The notes under the pieces were generated by a model. That model was not told the DNA's origin. It searched no databases and was given only the letters and a program-made list of their open reading frames with translations. Positions 43,401 to 51,311 of a DNA stretch of 64,000 bases are shown piece after piece; the first letter of the stretch is position 1, and each line of letters opens with the position of its first letter. The stretch is from Aquipuribacter hungaricus (GTDB taxonomy: Bacteria; Actinomycetota; Actinomycetes; Actinomycetales; JBBAYJ01), in the NCBI RefSeq assembly GCF_042663885.1, contig NZ_JBHSXV010000001.1; one strand, 5' to 3'. The translations under genes and the position numbers were made by a program.

Positions 43401-46009
43401 TGGCCCAGGGCGGGCTTGACGACGACGCCGGGGCAGGTGTCGACGCCGGCGGCGTCGTCCTCGGGGTCGGTGACGGAGACGGAGTAGCCGACGGTGTCGC
43501 CGAACTCCGTGAAGCCGCCCTCCGGCGGGCCGGTGATCTCCACCGTCGGCCGGGTGTTGCCGGCGGCGATGTTGACCGTGGCCGTGGCGGTGCGCTCGGC
43601 CTCGTTGGTCACCGTGAGCAGCGCCTGGTAGGCCCCGGCGGTGCTGTAGGTGTACGTGGGGCTCGCCTCGGTGGAGTCGGTGTCACCGTCGCCGTCGAGG
43701 TCCCACGCGTAGGTGAGGACCGTGCCGCCGTTGGGGTCGAACGTCCCCGCCGAGCTGAACGTCACCGTCAGCGGCGTGGGGCCGCTGGTGACGTCCGCGG
43801 AGGCGATCACCACGGGGGCGCGGCTCGCGGCCAGGTAGTCGATCCGGTAGACCCCGGAGTCGGCGTTGTTGCCGCCGAAGCCCGAGCCCCAGTCGAGCAT
43901 GTAGAGCGCACCGTCCGGGCCCCAGTCCCAGGCCATCGGCTTGATGATGAGCCCGCGGGGCAGGAACTCGGTCGCCTTGACGGGCTCGGAGCGGTCCTCG
44001 CTCAGCAGCACGTTGTACAGCTGGCCCGTGTTCCACTCGCCGAGCAGGGCCTTGTCCGCGAAGTACGCCGGCCACTTGCGGTCGGAGTCCAGCTCGGGGT
44101 CGTACACGTACGCCGGGCCCGCCATGGGCGCGCCGCCCGTGCCGATGCCCGGGTAGGTGGAGGTCGACTCGCGGCCGTACCAGATCTGCGCGGCGATGGC
44201 CGGGGGCAGCTGGGTGAGGCCGGTGTTGTTCGGGGAGTTGTTGACCGGGGCGGTGCAGCTGTACAGCCCGCTGCCGGTGTTCGTGGCGAAGTTCCAGTCC
44301 ACGTACGGGGTGTTGCCGCCGTGGCAGTACGGCCAGCCGTAGTTGCCCGGCTGGGTGAGGACCTGCCACTCGACGCGGCCGTCGGGGCCGCGGGTCGGGC
44401 TGCTGGCACCGGCGTCGGGACCGTAGTCGGCGACCATGAGCTGGTCGGTCAGCGGGTCGATGCCGATGCGGAACGGGTTGCGGAACCCCATGCCGTAGAT
44501 CTCGGGGCGGGTCAGGGCCGTGCCGGCGGCGAAGAGGTTGCCCTCGGGGACCGTGTACGTCCCGTCGGCCTGCGGGGTGATGCGCAGGACCTTGCCGGAC
44601 AGGCTGTTGGTGTTGGCGGAGGTCCGCTGGGCGTCGAAGGCCGCGCGGCCCGCGCGCTCGTCGGTGGGCGCGTAGCCCTGCGACTCGAACGGGTTCGTGT
44701 TGTCGCCCGTGGCGATGTAGAGGTTGCCCTGGGTGTCGAACTCGAGCGCGCCGCCGGCGTGGCAGCACTGCTCGCGCTGGACCGGCACCTCGAGCACGAC
44801 AGCCTCGGTCGCTGGGTCGATGCTGGTGGCGCCCATGGTGAAGCGCGAGACCTTGTCGACCGCGGAGCCCTCGGGCGACCAGTACAGGTACACCCAGCCG
44901 TTGGTCGTGAAGGCGGGGTCGAGGGCGATGCCGACGAGCCCGAACTCCTGGACCGTGGTCACGTCGAGGTCGAGGACCGTGCGCACGGAGCCGTTGGGCT
45001 CGATGAGGCGGACCTGGCCGTTGCGCTCGATGTAGAAGACGCGGCCGTCGTCGGCGACGTCGATCTCCATCGGGTTCGACGTGTTCTCGTCGAGGGCGAC
45101 CTTCTCGAAGCTGTCGTCGGAGGTGGCGCTGCAGTCAGACGCGACGGCGCCGGCAGCGGTCTCGATGCCCCCGAGCAGGTGGCCGAGGAACTCCGGCTCC
45201 GCGTAGGACTCGTTGGTGTGGCCCAGCGCGGTGTACCAGCTGCGGCCCGCCTCGACGTCCTGGCACCAGGCGATCGGGTGGTCGGCGCCCATGGCGTTGC
45301 CGCCCGGGGAGTAGGTGGTCTCGTCCAGCGAGGCGAGGACGTGGACCTCGTCGCGGGGGTTGGTCCGGAAGCTGTACCACTCGTCGAAGCGGGACCACTC
45401 GGTCGGCAGGTCGTCGGTGGACGGGTGCGCCGGGTCCTCGACCACGACGGTCGCGGTCTGGTTCTGCGGGTGGCCGAGGAAGTAGGCGCCGACCAGGTCG
45501 CCGTAGAAGGACCAGTCGTACTCGGTGTCGGTCGCGGAGTGCACGCCGGCGTAGCCGCCGCCGGCCTCGACGTAGGCCTGGAACGCGGCCTCCTGGGCGG
45601 CGTCGAGCACGTCACCGGTGGTGGACAGCCAGACGACCGCCTCGTAGGGGGCGAGACCCTCGGTGGTGAAGACCGAGGCGTCCTCGGTCGCGGTGACGCT
45701 GAAGTCGTTCGCGGTGCCGAGCGCCTCGATCGCGGCGATGCCGGACTCGATCGAGCCGTGGCGGAACCCGGCCGTCTTGGAGAAGACGAGGACGTCGAAG
45801 CGTCCTTCGCCCACGGGCGGGGCCGCGAGCGCTGCCGCGCCGGCCGGCGCGGGGTGGGTGTGGCCGGGGTCGTCGGAGGGGTGGGCCGTGGCCGGGGCTG
45901 CCCCCAGCAGGCCGGCGCCGAGGGCGCCGACGGCCAGGGCTGCCGTGAGGGTCGACCCCGCGCGACGGCGCGGGGACAGGAGCGGGGGGGTACCCCGGGG
46001 TGGGAGCAT
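40424..46009 (-). CDS. Giant secreted ThuA / PQQ-type dehydrogenase / carbohydrate-binding multidomain protein
   Basis: An exported protein of 1861 residues. A signal peptide (about 1-43) precedes a ThuA-like domain (about 68-295; FDVLVFSKTAGFRHGSIESG, GGGYAGVHSATDTEY, ALGHTNESY). A glucose/sorbosone dehydrogenase-type propeller follows (about 300-725; LYIATGDN, YGMGFRNPFRIG, NYGWPYCHGG). Then come PKD (about 727-815), CBM6-like (about 936-1074) and Ig-like (about 1078-1170) modules, and two DUF1349/concanavalin-like modules (about 1180-1374 and 1385-1582). Two more Ig-like domains and a FIMAH-like helical tail (about 1774-1861) end it. ThuA proteins act on 3-keto disaccharides in rhizobia. 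The combination suggests oxidation and processing of a glycan at the cell surface. A promoter with an overlapping Crp-like site lies upstream. Confidence 0.85.
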   Translation of the reverse strand: MLPPRGTPPLLSPRRRAGSTLTAALAVGALGAGLLGAAPATAHPSDDPGHTHPAPAGAAALAAPPVGEGRFDVLVFSKTAGFRHGSIESGIAAIEALGTANDFSVTATEDASVFTTEGLAPYEAVVWLSTTGDVLDAAQEAAFQAYVEAGGGYAGVHSATDTEYDWSFYGDLVGAYFLGHPQNQTATVVVEDPAHPSTDDLPTEWSRFDEWYSFRTNPRDEVHVLASLDETTYSPGGNAMGADHPIAWCQDVEAGRSWYTALGHTNESYAEPEFLGHLLGGIETAAGAVASDCSATSDDSFEKVALDENTSNPMEIDVADDGRVFYIERNGQVRLIEPNGSVRTVLDLDVTTVQEFGLVGIALDPAFTTNGWVYLYWSPEGSAVDKVSRFTMGATSIDPATEAVVLEVPVQREQCCHAGGALEFDTQGNLYIATGDNTNPFESQGYAPTDERAGRAAFDAQRTSANTNSLSGKVLRITPQADGTYTVPEGNLFAAGTALTRPEIYGMGFRNPFRIGIDPLTDQLMVADYGPDAGASSPTRGPDGRVEWQVLTQPGNYGWPYCHGGNTPYVDWNFATNTGSGLYSCTAPVNNSPNNTGLTQLPPAIAAQIWYGRESTSTYPGIGTGGAPMAGPAYVYDPELDSDRKWPAYFADKALLGEWNTGQLYNVLLSEDRSEPVKATEFLPRGLIIKPMAWDWGPDGALYMLDWGSGFGGNNADSGVYRIDYLAASRAPVVIASADVTSGPTPLTVTFSSAGTFDPNGGTVLTYAWDLDGDGDTDSTEASPTYTYSTAGAYQALLTVTNEAERTATATVNIAAGNTRPTVEITGPPEGGFTEFGDTVGYSVSVTDPEDDAAGVDTCPGVVVKPALGHNDHGHPGEQSVGCEGEFVATIDDSHGPEADIFVIVEADYTDKGGAGGAPVLTGTDILTLQPKRKQAEYFTSTGRAPGSAAGGDAGVVAETTTDTAGGFQNIGFTEDGDYVTYEPVNLAGIDAVSVRAASDTAGGLVELRWDAADGPVLGTVDVTNTGGWQSYRDFRVDLVDDLPTESGTLFVVFQSRTGEAGSLMNVNWFQFIGTGVSANSAPTLDSVTATPDEGEAPLPVTLTAAVSDIDGDSFTGVWTTGIAGDEPREGLTTDVVYTEPGTYTATFRATDERGAFRVATVEIEVDAVPLQPCFGARSDQFDGTSLDDARWDVVRPDGTLRVEDGALVLPTTATDIYQTPNTTTNIVVQDLQPGAFQATTKVTLAAREQYQQAGLVLYGDDDNYIKMVVQGRTATSDAAGRVFQFLKETGAVATEFNTPGIGAAFPDTFWVRLTSTNGTDVTGQYSADGVTFTDMGQTVTTAGITNARIGLLSLTGSGNEPVLDAEFDSFTITPDETAEAVTPSDEFDGTALDTCRWQVVREEPSALTLAGGELTLLTPNGDIYTTPNSASVTNLVLQDAPEGDWTVETKLDTSALVQQYQQGGLIAWVDDDNYVKFDHVVTSALGAASVASSLELRSELGSVIQNPQPSSEQVARGDVWLRLSKAGDTFTGEYSLDGTTWVAVGGTTGVGNAAIGGSDDLKVGVFTIGTSQAARVPVSFDWFRVLGGDEPDPDTTAPVVTATLAPEAPASGWWTAPATVTLAATDDSQAGGGVVYTEYRTGDGDWLEYTAPVTLDPALLGDGEHVLSYRATDASGNVSEVGSVTVRFDTAGPTVVLTGVTDGATLGDSQSIDLSSAAEDAGSGVASLTLTVDGEPVQAGTLELWALDLGAHELVVTAVDVAGNTTTTTVGFTTTTSLADMAALLDAFVEDGRLDATLAGKLGDRVEQAQSFVDRGRAAELRTAVALFRFDVLVNRQVTDPEVRAVLLRDSGAVRQDLGG

Positions 46010-46337
46010 CGATGGTCCGTTCTTCTCGTGGCCTGGTGCGTGGCACGTCCTGGGATGCCTGGGAGCGGCGTCGGACCGTCCGGGGTTGCCGCCCCGGGCG
46101 GTCCCCAGCAGGGGGCGTGCCCCCTGCTGCGGTGGTGCGCGGTCGCAGCCGTCCCGGGCCCCTCGGCACGTCGTCGTGCGGACCCGTCAGCGGTGACGAG
46201 GTGGCAGGGTTCGGCTGTCGCCCGAACATATGACCTGTGTCACGATAAAACAAGGAATCTGCGGAACTCGCTGTCCGCACGACCTACCGAGCGTGACCGC
46301 GCGGCAGAAGCCGTCCCGCGGGCACAGCTCCCCCGCC
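46010..46337. promoter_or_regulatory. 328-bp gap with promoter of the ThuA-dehydrogenase gene and a Crp/GlxR-like site
   Basis: On the minus strand TTGTTT (46253-46248), a 17-bp spacer and TATGTT (46230-46225) make a good promoter. TATGACCTGTGTCACG at 46229-46244 fits the Crp/GlxR consensus TGTGA-N6-TCACA at 8 of 10 fixed positions and lies in the spacer, where binding would repress. The rest (46260-46337) is the 3' flank of sufU and shows no gene. Confidence 0.5.
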
Positions 46338-46811
46338 TCAGGCGGTCTCGACCAGCGCCTGCCGCAGGGCGGTCCACCCGAGCAGGGCGCACTTGACCCG
46401 GGCCGGGTAGCGGGCGACGCCGGCGAAGGCCGGGGCGTCCCCGAGCGCGTCGGCGAGGTCCGCCGGCAGCAAGTCGAGGGGGTCCACGGTCACGGTGCCG
46501 CGGGTGGTGACGATGTCGTGGAACGCGGCGTAGGCCAGCGCGGCGTCGGCGACGGAGCGACCGGTGAGCGCCTCGACCATGACCGAGGCGGAGGCCTGGC
46601 TGATCGAGCAGCCGGCGGCGTCGTAGGACACGTCGGCCAGCGGCCGGTCGCCGCCCTCCCCCGGCCCGAGCTGCAGGCGCAGGGTGACCTCGTCCCCGCA
46701 GACCGGGTTGACCTGGTGCACCTCGGTGTCGAACGGCTCGCGCAGCCCGGCCAGCCGGGGCCGGCGGGAGTGCTCGAGGATGGTCTCGCGGTACAGCTCC
46801 TGCAGGTCCAT
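46338..46811 (-). CDS. sufU: SufU-type iron-sulfur cluster assembly sulfurtransfer protein
   Basis: The 157-residue protein has the zinc/sulfur-accepting cysteines of SufU: NPVCGDEV, GCSISQAS and RVKCALLGW. It accepts persulfide sulfur from the cysteine desulfurase SufS and passes it to the SUF scaffold in the cytoplasm. Its ATG overlaps the sufS stop by one base (TGATG), as usual for this pair. The SufBCD scaffold genes are not in the window. Confidence 0.93.
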   Translation of the reverse strand: MDLQELYRETILEHSRRPRLAGLREPFDTEVHQVNPVCGDEVTLRLQLGPGEGGDRPLADVSYDAAGCSISQASASVMVEALTGRSVADAALAYAAFHDIVTTRGTVTVDPLDLLPADLADALGDAPAFAGVARYPARVKCALLGWTALRQALVETA

Positions 46812-48103
46812 CAGCCGGTCCCGACGCTCAGGGTGGCGACGCCGAAGAAGCGCTGCGCCGCCGCGACCGCCTCGAGCAGGGCGTCGACGTCGGCCTCGGT
46901 GGAGTACACGTGCGTGCTCGCCCGGACCGTGGCCTGCACGCCCATCCGCCGGTGCAGCGGCCAGGCGCAGTGGTGCCCGACCCGGACGGCGACGCCGGCG
47001 TCGTCGAGCACCTGGCCGACGTCGTGGGCGTGGACCCCGTCGACGACGAACGCCACGGTGCCGCCGCGCTGGGCGAGGTCGGCCGCCCCGCTGCCGGACG
47101 GTCCGACGACCCGCACGCCGCGCAGGTCGGCGAGGCCGTCGAGGATGCGCGCGGTGAGCTGCTGCTCGTGGGCGGCGACGGCGTCCATCCCGACCGCGCT
47201 CAGGTAGTCGCAGGCCGCGGCCAGGCCGACCGCCTGGGAGACCATCGGCACCCCGGCCTCGAACTTCTGCGGCGCCGGGGCCCACGTGGAGCCCTCCATG
47301 GTCACCGTGGAGATCATCGAGCCGCCGGTGAGGAACGGGGGCATCGCGTCGAGCAGCTCGGCCCGCGCCCACATCACGCCGATGCCGGTCGGTCCCAGCA
47401 TCTTGTGCCCGCTGAACACCGCGACGTCGACGCCGAGGGCCGGCAGGTCCACCGGCAGGTGGGGCACGGACTGGCAGGCGTCGAGGACGACGAGGGCCCC
47501 GACCGCGCGGGCCCGGGCGACGAGCTCGGTGACGGGGTTGACCGTGCCGAGCACGTTGGAGGTGTGGACGAACGCGAGCACGCGCGTGCGCTCGGTGAGC
47601 TCGACGCTGTCCAGGTCGAGGCGGCCGTCGTCGGTCACCCCGTACCAGCGCAGCGTCGCACCGGTGCGCCGGCAGAGCTCCTGCCACGGCACGAGGTTGG
47701 CGTGGTGCTCCATCTCGGTGACGACGACCTCGTCGCCCGGGCCCAGGGCCAGGTGCTCCGCGCCCGGCGTCGTGGCCGCGTTGCCCAGGGAGTAGGCGAC
47801 GAGGTTGATGCCCTCCGTAGCGTTCTTGGTGAGGACGACCTCGTCCGCGCGGGCGCCGACGAAGGCCGCCACGGTGGCGCGGGCGCCCTCGTAGGCCTCC
47901 GTCGCCTCCTCGGCGAGCTGGTGGGCGCCCCGGTGCACGGCGGCGTTGCTCGTGGTGAGGAAGCGCCGCTCGGCGTCGAGGACCTGCAGCGGCCGCTGAG
48001 ACGTGGCGCCGGAGTCCAGGTAGACCAGCCGCTTCCCGTCGCGCACCGTGCGGGACAGGACGGGGAAGTCGCCGACCAGGTCGGGACCGGGTGCTCTGCT
48101 CAC
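46811..48103 (-). CDS. sufS: Cysteine desulfurase SufS
   Basis: This PLP-dependent class V aminotransferase-fold enzyme has 430 residues. The PLP lysine lies in FSGHKMLGPTG and the catalytic Cys in RVGHHCAWPLH. The YLDSGATSQRP start and EMEHHANLVPW segment are typical. It removes sulfur from L-cysteine as an enzyme-bound persulfide for Fe-S cluster assembly, working with SufU encoded directly after it. The unit is split from a usual sufRBDCSU operon. The ATG at 48103 is supported by the MSRAPGPDLVGDFPVL N-terminus. Confidence 0.95.
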   Translation of the reverse strand: MSRAPGPDLVGDFPVLSRTVRDGKRLVYLDSGATSQRPLQVLDAERRFLTTSNAAVHRGAHQLAEEATEAYEGARATVAAFVGARADEVVLTKNATEGINLVAYSLGNAATTPGAEHLALGPGDEVVVTEMEHHANLVPWQELCRRTGATLRWYGVTDDGRLDLDSVELTERTRVLAFVHTSNVLGTVNPVTELVARARAVGALVVLDACQSVPHLPVDLPALGVDVAVFSGHKMLGPTGIGVMWARAELLDAMPPFLTGGSMISTVTMEGSTWAPAPQKFEAGVPMVSQAVGLAAACDYLSAVGMDAVAAHEQQLTARILDGLADLRGVRVVGPSGSGAADLAQRGGTVAFVVDGVHAHDVGQVLDDAGVAVRVGHHCAWPLHRRMGVQATVRASTHVYSTEADVDALLEAVAAAQRFFGVATLSVGTG

Positions 48104-48188
48104 CCGCCCGACTCTACGCCCATTACGTCCCGGGGCCCTGCCCTAAATGCGTGGAGGCGGTCGGCGCGGCGCTGGCAGGATCGGGGGC

Positions 48189-49826
48189 GTGCCAGCCACC
48201 CTCGTCGCCCGCGGCCTCGCGGCCGGCCACGCCGAGCGCACCCTGTTCTCCGGCCTCGACCTCGTCGTGGCCCCCGGGGACGTCGTCGGCCTGGTCGGTG
48301 CCAACGGCGCGGGCAAGTCGACCCTGCTCCGGGTGCTCGCCGGGGAGGCCGCCCCCGACGCCGGGTCGGTGACGCTGAACCCGCCCGGGGCCAGCGTCGG
48401 GCACCTGGCGCAGGAGCCCGAGCGCCGCCCGGGCGAGACGGTCGAGGGGTACCTCGCCCGTCGCACCGGCGTCGCGGCGGCGCAGGCCCGGATGGACGCC
48501 GCGGCCGACGCGCTCGGCGAGGGCGCCCCCGGCGCGGACGACGAGTACGCGACCGCCCTCGAGCAGTGGCTCGCCCTCGGTGCGGCCGACCTGGACGACC
48601 GGGCCGGCGCGGTGCTCGCGGAGGTCCGGCTCGACGTGGACCCCGGCACCGCCATGACCGCGCTGTCCGGCGGCCAGGCCGCGCGCGCCGGGCTGGCGGC
48701 GCTCCTGCTGTCGCGCTTCGACGTGGTCCTGCTCGACGAGCCGACCAACGACCTCGACCTGGACGGGCTGGACCGGCTCGAGCGCTTCGTCGCCGGGCTG
48801 CGCACCGGGGCGGTCCTGGTGAGCCACGACCGGGAGTTCCTCGCCCGCACCGTGACCCGGGTCGTCGAGCTGGACCTCGCCCAGCAGCAGGTCAACGTCT
48901 ACGGCGGCGGGTACGAGTCCTACCTCGCCGAGCGCGAGGTGGCCCGGCGCCGGGCGCGCGAGGCCTACGACGAGTACGAGGACACTGTCGAGGGCCTGCA
49001 GGCGCGCTCGCGGATGCAGCGCGGCTGGGCCGACAAGGGCGTGCGGAACGCCCTGAAGAAGCGGCCGGACAACGACAAGATCCTCGCCAAGCGCCGCGCC
49101 GACTCCTCGGAGAAGCAGGCCGCCAAGGCGCGCCAGACCGACCGGATGATCGAGCGGCTGGAGGAGGTGGAGGAGCCGCGCAAGGAGTGGCAGCTCCAGT
49201 ACTCCATCGCCGCGGCGCCCCGCGGCAGCAGCGTCGTCCTCACGGCCAACGGGGCCACCGTCGAGCGGGGCGGCTTCACCCTGGGACCCGTCGACCTGCA
49301 CGTGGCGGCCGGGGACCGGGTGGCCGTCACCGGGCCCAACGGCAGCGGCAAGACCACGCTGCTCGACCTGCTCCTCGGCCGCCTCGACCCGACCGCCGGG
49401 ACGGTGTCGCGCGGCTCGTCGGTCGAGGTGGGCGAGGTCGACCAGGTCCGCGCCGTGCTCACCGGCGAGGAGACGCTGCTGGAGGCGGTCCGCTCGCACC
49501 TGGAGGACACCGCCCCCGCCGAGGTGCGCACCCTGCTCGCCAAGTTCGGCCTCAGGGCGGCGCACGTCGACCGGCCCGTGGCCAGCCTGTCCCCCGGTGA
49601 GCGCACCCGCGCCGCGCTCGCGCTGCTGCAGGCCCGCGGCGTCAACCTGCTCGTCCTCGACGAGCCGACCAACCACCTCGACCTGCCCGCCATCGAGCAG
49701 CTGGAGCAGGCGCTGGACGCCTACACCGGCACGCTGCTGCTCGTCACCCACGACCGTCGGATGCTCGACGCGGTCCGGGTGGACCGGCGCTGGTCGGTGC
49801 TGGACGGCCGGGTCACCGAGAGCTGA
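48189..49826 (+). CDS. ABC-F family ATPase
   Basis: The 545-residue soluble protein has two ABC cassettes. The first has GANGAGKST, LSGGQAAR and LLDEPTNDLD; the second has GPNGSGKTT, LSPGERTR and LDEPTNHLD. A charged linker of about 100 residues (about 245-345) joins them, and there are no membrane segments. ABC-F proteins bind the ribosomal E site and act as translation factors or protect against antibiotics. The linker is of housekeeping length, not the long antibiotic-resistance type, but subfamily assignment needs a tree. The GTG at 48189 follows a GATCGGGGG stretch. It is divergent from sufS. Confidence 0.9.
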   Translation: MPATLVARGLAAGHAERTLFSGLDLVVAPGDVVGLVGANGAGKSTLLRVLAGEAAPDAGSVTLNPPGASVGHLAQEPERRPGETVEGYLARRTGVAAAQARMDAAADALGEGAPGADDEYATALEQWLALGAADLDDRAGAVLAEVRLDVDPGTAMTALSGGQAARAGLAALLLSRFDVVLLDEPTNDLDLDGLDRLERFVAGLRTGAVLVSHDREFLARTVTRVVELDLAQQQVNVYGGGYESYLAEREVARRRAREAYDEYEDTVEGLQARSRMQRGWADKGVRNALKKRPDNDKILAKRRADSSEKQAAKARQTDRMIERLEEVEEPRKEWQLQYSIAAAPRGSSVVLTANGATVERGGFTLGPVDLHVAAGDRVAVTGPNGSGKTTLLDLLLGRLDPTAGTVSRGSSVEVGEVDQVRAVLTGEETLLEAVRSHLEDTAPAEVRTLLAKFGLRAAHVDRPVASLSPGERTRAALALLQARGVNLLVLDEPTNHLDLPAIEQLEQALDAYTGTLLLVTHDRRMLDAVRVDRRWSVLDGRVTES

Positions 49827-49838
49827 GGGGCGCGCGGC

Positions 49839-50288
49839 TCAGCGGATGTCGGCGCTCTCGCCGTACAGGTGGAAGTGCCCGACGGACTCGCGGCGGCCGA
49901 TCGCCCAGCGGCCGTGCTCGCGGACGTAGGTGTCGCGGTAGGCGCCGCCGCCGCGGACCCAGCTGCCGTCCCCCATCTCGACGGTGATGTCGACGTCGGA
50001 CTCCCCCGTCGCCCGGTCCTCGCCGGGGTCGACGGACAGGACGAGGTTCGCGCTCCAGTGGTGCATCTGGCGGAAGGTGTCCCACTGCTGCTGCGCGGCG
50101 GCGAGGATCCCCTCCTGCCCGCGGAACACCGTGTCGGCGCCGACCTGCCACACCGCGTCCTCCGACCAGACGGCGAGGAAGCGTGCCTCGTCCCGCTTGT
50201 CGATGCCGTGGCAGTACTCGTGGACGAGCCGGGTGATGTCCCGCTCGGTGAGCAGCAGGTCGAGCGCGGCGCGGGCGTCGGCGTCCAT
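49839..50288 (-). CDS. SnoaL-like (NTF2-fold) protein
   Basis: The 149-residue protein has the pattern of the SnoaL_4/NTF2-like family: LLTERDITRLVHEYCHGIDKRD at the start, FLAVWSEDAVWQV, then MHHWSANLVLSV and a terminal strand with RWAIGRRESVGHFH. Such proteins are small polyketide-cyclase-like, dehydratase-like or ring-hydroxylating accessory proteins. It is a single gene between the convergent ABC-F gene and otsB and gives no pathway clue. The ATG at 50288 is clear. Confidence 0.82.
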   Translation of the reverse strand: MDADARAALDLLLTERDITRLVHEYCHGIDKRDEARFLAVWSEDAVWQVGADTVFRGQEGILAAAQQQWDTFRQMHHWSANLVLSVDPGEDRATGESDVDITVEMGDGSWVRGGGAYRDTYVREHGRWAIGRRESVGHFHLYGESADIR

Positions 50289-50339
50289 CGCCGCACCCTA
50301 CGCCCGGGATGTCCGGCTGCGGCAGCCCTGCGGCGTCCC

Positions 50340-51311
50340 TCAGGTGCGGGCGGGCAGGGCCTCGAGCAGCCGGCGGAGCAGGACGGTGACGTCCTCCGGC
50401 GCCGCGACCCGGTACCCCGCCGCGGTCGGGCCCGTGCCGACCTTGACCCCGACGTCGCCGGCGGCCGGGTCGAGCACGGCGAAGGCGTCCTCGTCGGTGA
50501 CGTCGTCGCCGGCGTAGAGCACGGCCGCGGCACCGGTGCGGGCGCGCAGCCCCTGCAGCGCGGACCCCTTGTCCGCGGTGACGACGCTGAGCTCGACGAC
50601 GTCGTGGCCACGGCGCAGGTGCACGCCCTCGCGGGTCCCGAGGTCCTCGACGACCCGCTCGGTGAGGTGGAGCGCGGTCTCCGGGTCCGCGCGCCGGGTG
50701 TGCAGCACCACCCCGGTCGGCTTGTGCTCCACCGTCGCACCGGTCGCACCGGTCCGGCCCGGGGCGTCGGCGAGGACCGAGGCGACCAGGGCCTCGAGCT
50801 CGGCCGTGATCTCGACGAGCACCGCGGCCTGCCGCTCGTCGAGCAGGGCGAGCGAGGCCGCGCCCGGGTCGGCGGCCGCGTCCACGGGGTCCGCCGGGTC
50901 GAGCGGCCCGGAGGGCCCGGACGGGCCGGCCGGCTCGTCGGCCGGCGTCCCGACCTGCTCCACCGCCGCGACCTCGTCGTCGGCGACCACGGCACCCACC
51001 TCGGCGCCCACCTCGGCCCCGTGCCCGCCGACCACGAGCCAGCCCGGCTCCGGCGAGGCGGCCTCGACCAGGCTGGCCAGGGCGCGGCCCGACACCAGGG
51101 CGACCCGCAGGCCCCTGCCGGCGAGCGCGAGGAGCGCCTCGCGCGTGCCGGGCAGCATCCGGGAGGCGGCCGGGTCGTCGACCAGCGGGGCGCAGACACC
51201 GTCGAAGTCGAGGGCGAGCAGCACGGGGGCGCGCCCGGCGAGCGCCTGGAGCGCCGCGGCCAGGCCGTCCTCGACCCCCGGGCCGACGGGCTCCGGGCCC
51301 ACGGCGCTCAC
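50340..51311 (-). CDS. otsB: Trehalose-6-phosphate phosphatase
   Basis: The 323-residue HAD-family protein has LALDFDGVCAPLVDDP (catalytic Asp pair) at the start. VALVSGRAL, GGHGAEVG, a KPTGVVLHTRR segment and YAGDDVTDEDAF near the end complete the OtsB pattern. It dephosphorylates trehalose-6-phosphate. A 35-residue Pro/Gly/Ala-rich insertion (PADEPAGPSGPSGPLDPADP) interrupts the cap region and is unusual. The GTG start overlaps the otsA stop (GTGA), so the two are made together. Confidence 0.93.
   Translation of the reverse strand: MSAVGPEPVGPGVEDGLAAALQALAGRAPVLLALDFDGVCAPLVDDPAASRMLPGTREALLALAGRGLRVALVSGRALASLVEAASPEPGWLVVGGHGAEVGAEVGAVVADDEVAAVEQVGTPADEPAGPSGPSGPLDPADPVDAAADPGAASLALLDERQAAVLVEITAELEALVASVLADAPGRTGATGATVEHKPTGVVLHTRRADPETALHLTERVVEDLGTREGVHLRRGHDVVELSVVTADKGSALQGLRARTGAAAVLYAGDDVTDEDAFAVLDPAAGDVGVKVGTGPTAAGYRVAAPEDVTVLLRRLLEALPART

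Noticed and set aside
40751..46396. An 1881-codon plus-strand open frame opposite the ThuA-dehydrogenase gene
   Set aside because: The same reasons as above apply; long stop-free antisense frames are expected at this GC content.
48189..49826. An antibiotic-resistance ABC-F gene
   Set aside because: There is no antibiotic cluster nearby and the inter-cassette linker is not of the extended resistance type; a generic ABC-F call is safer.
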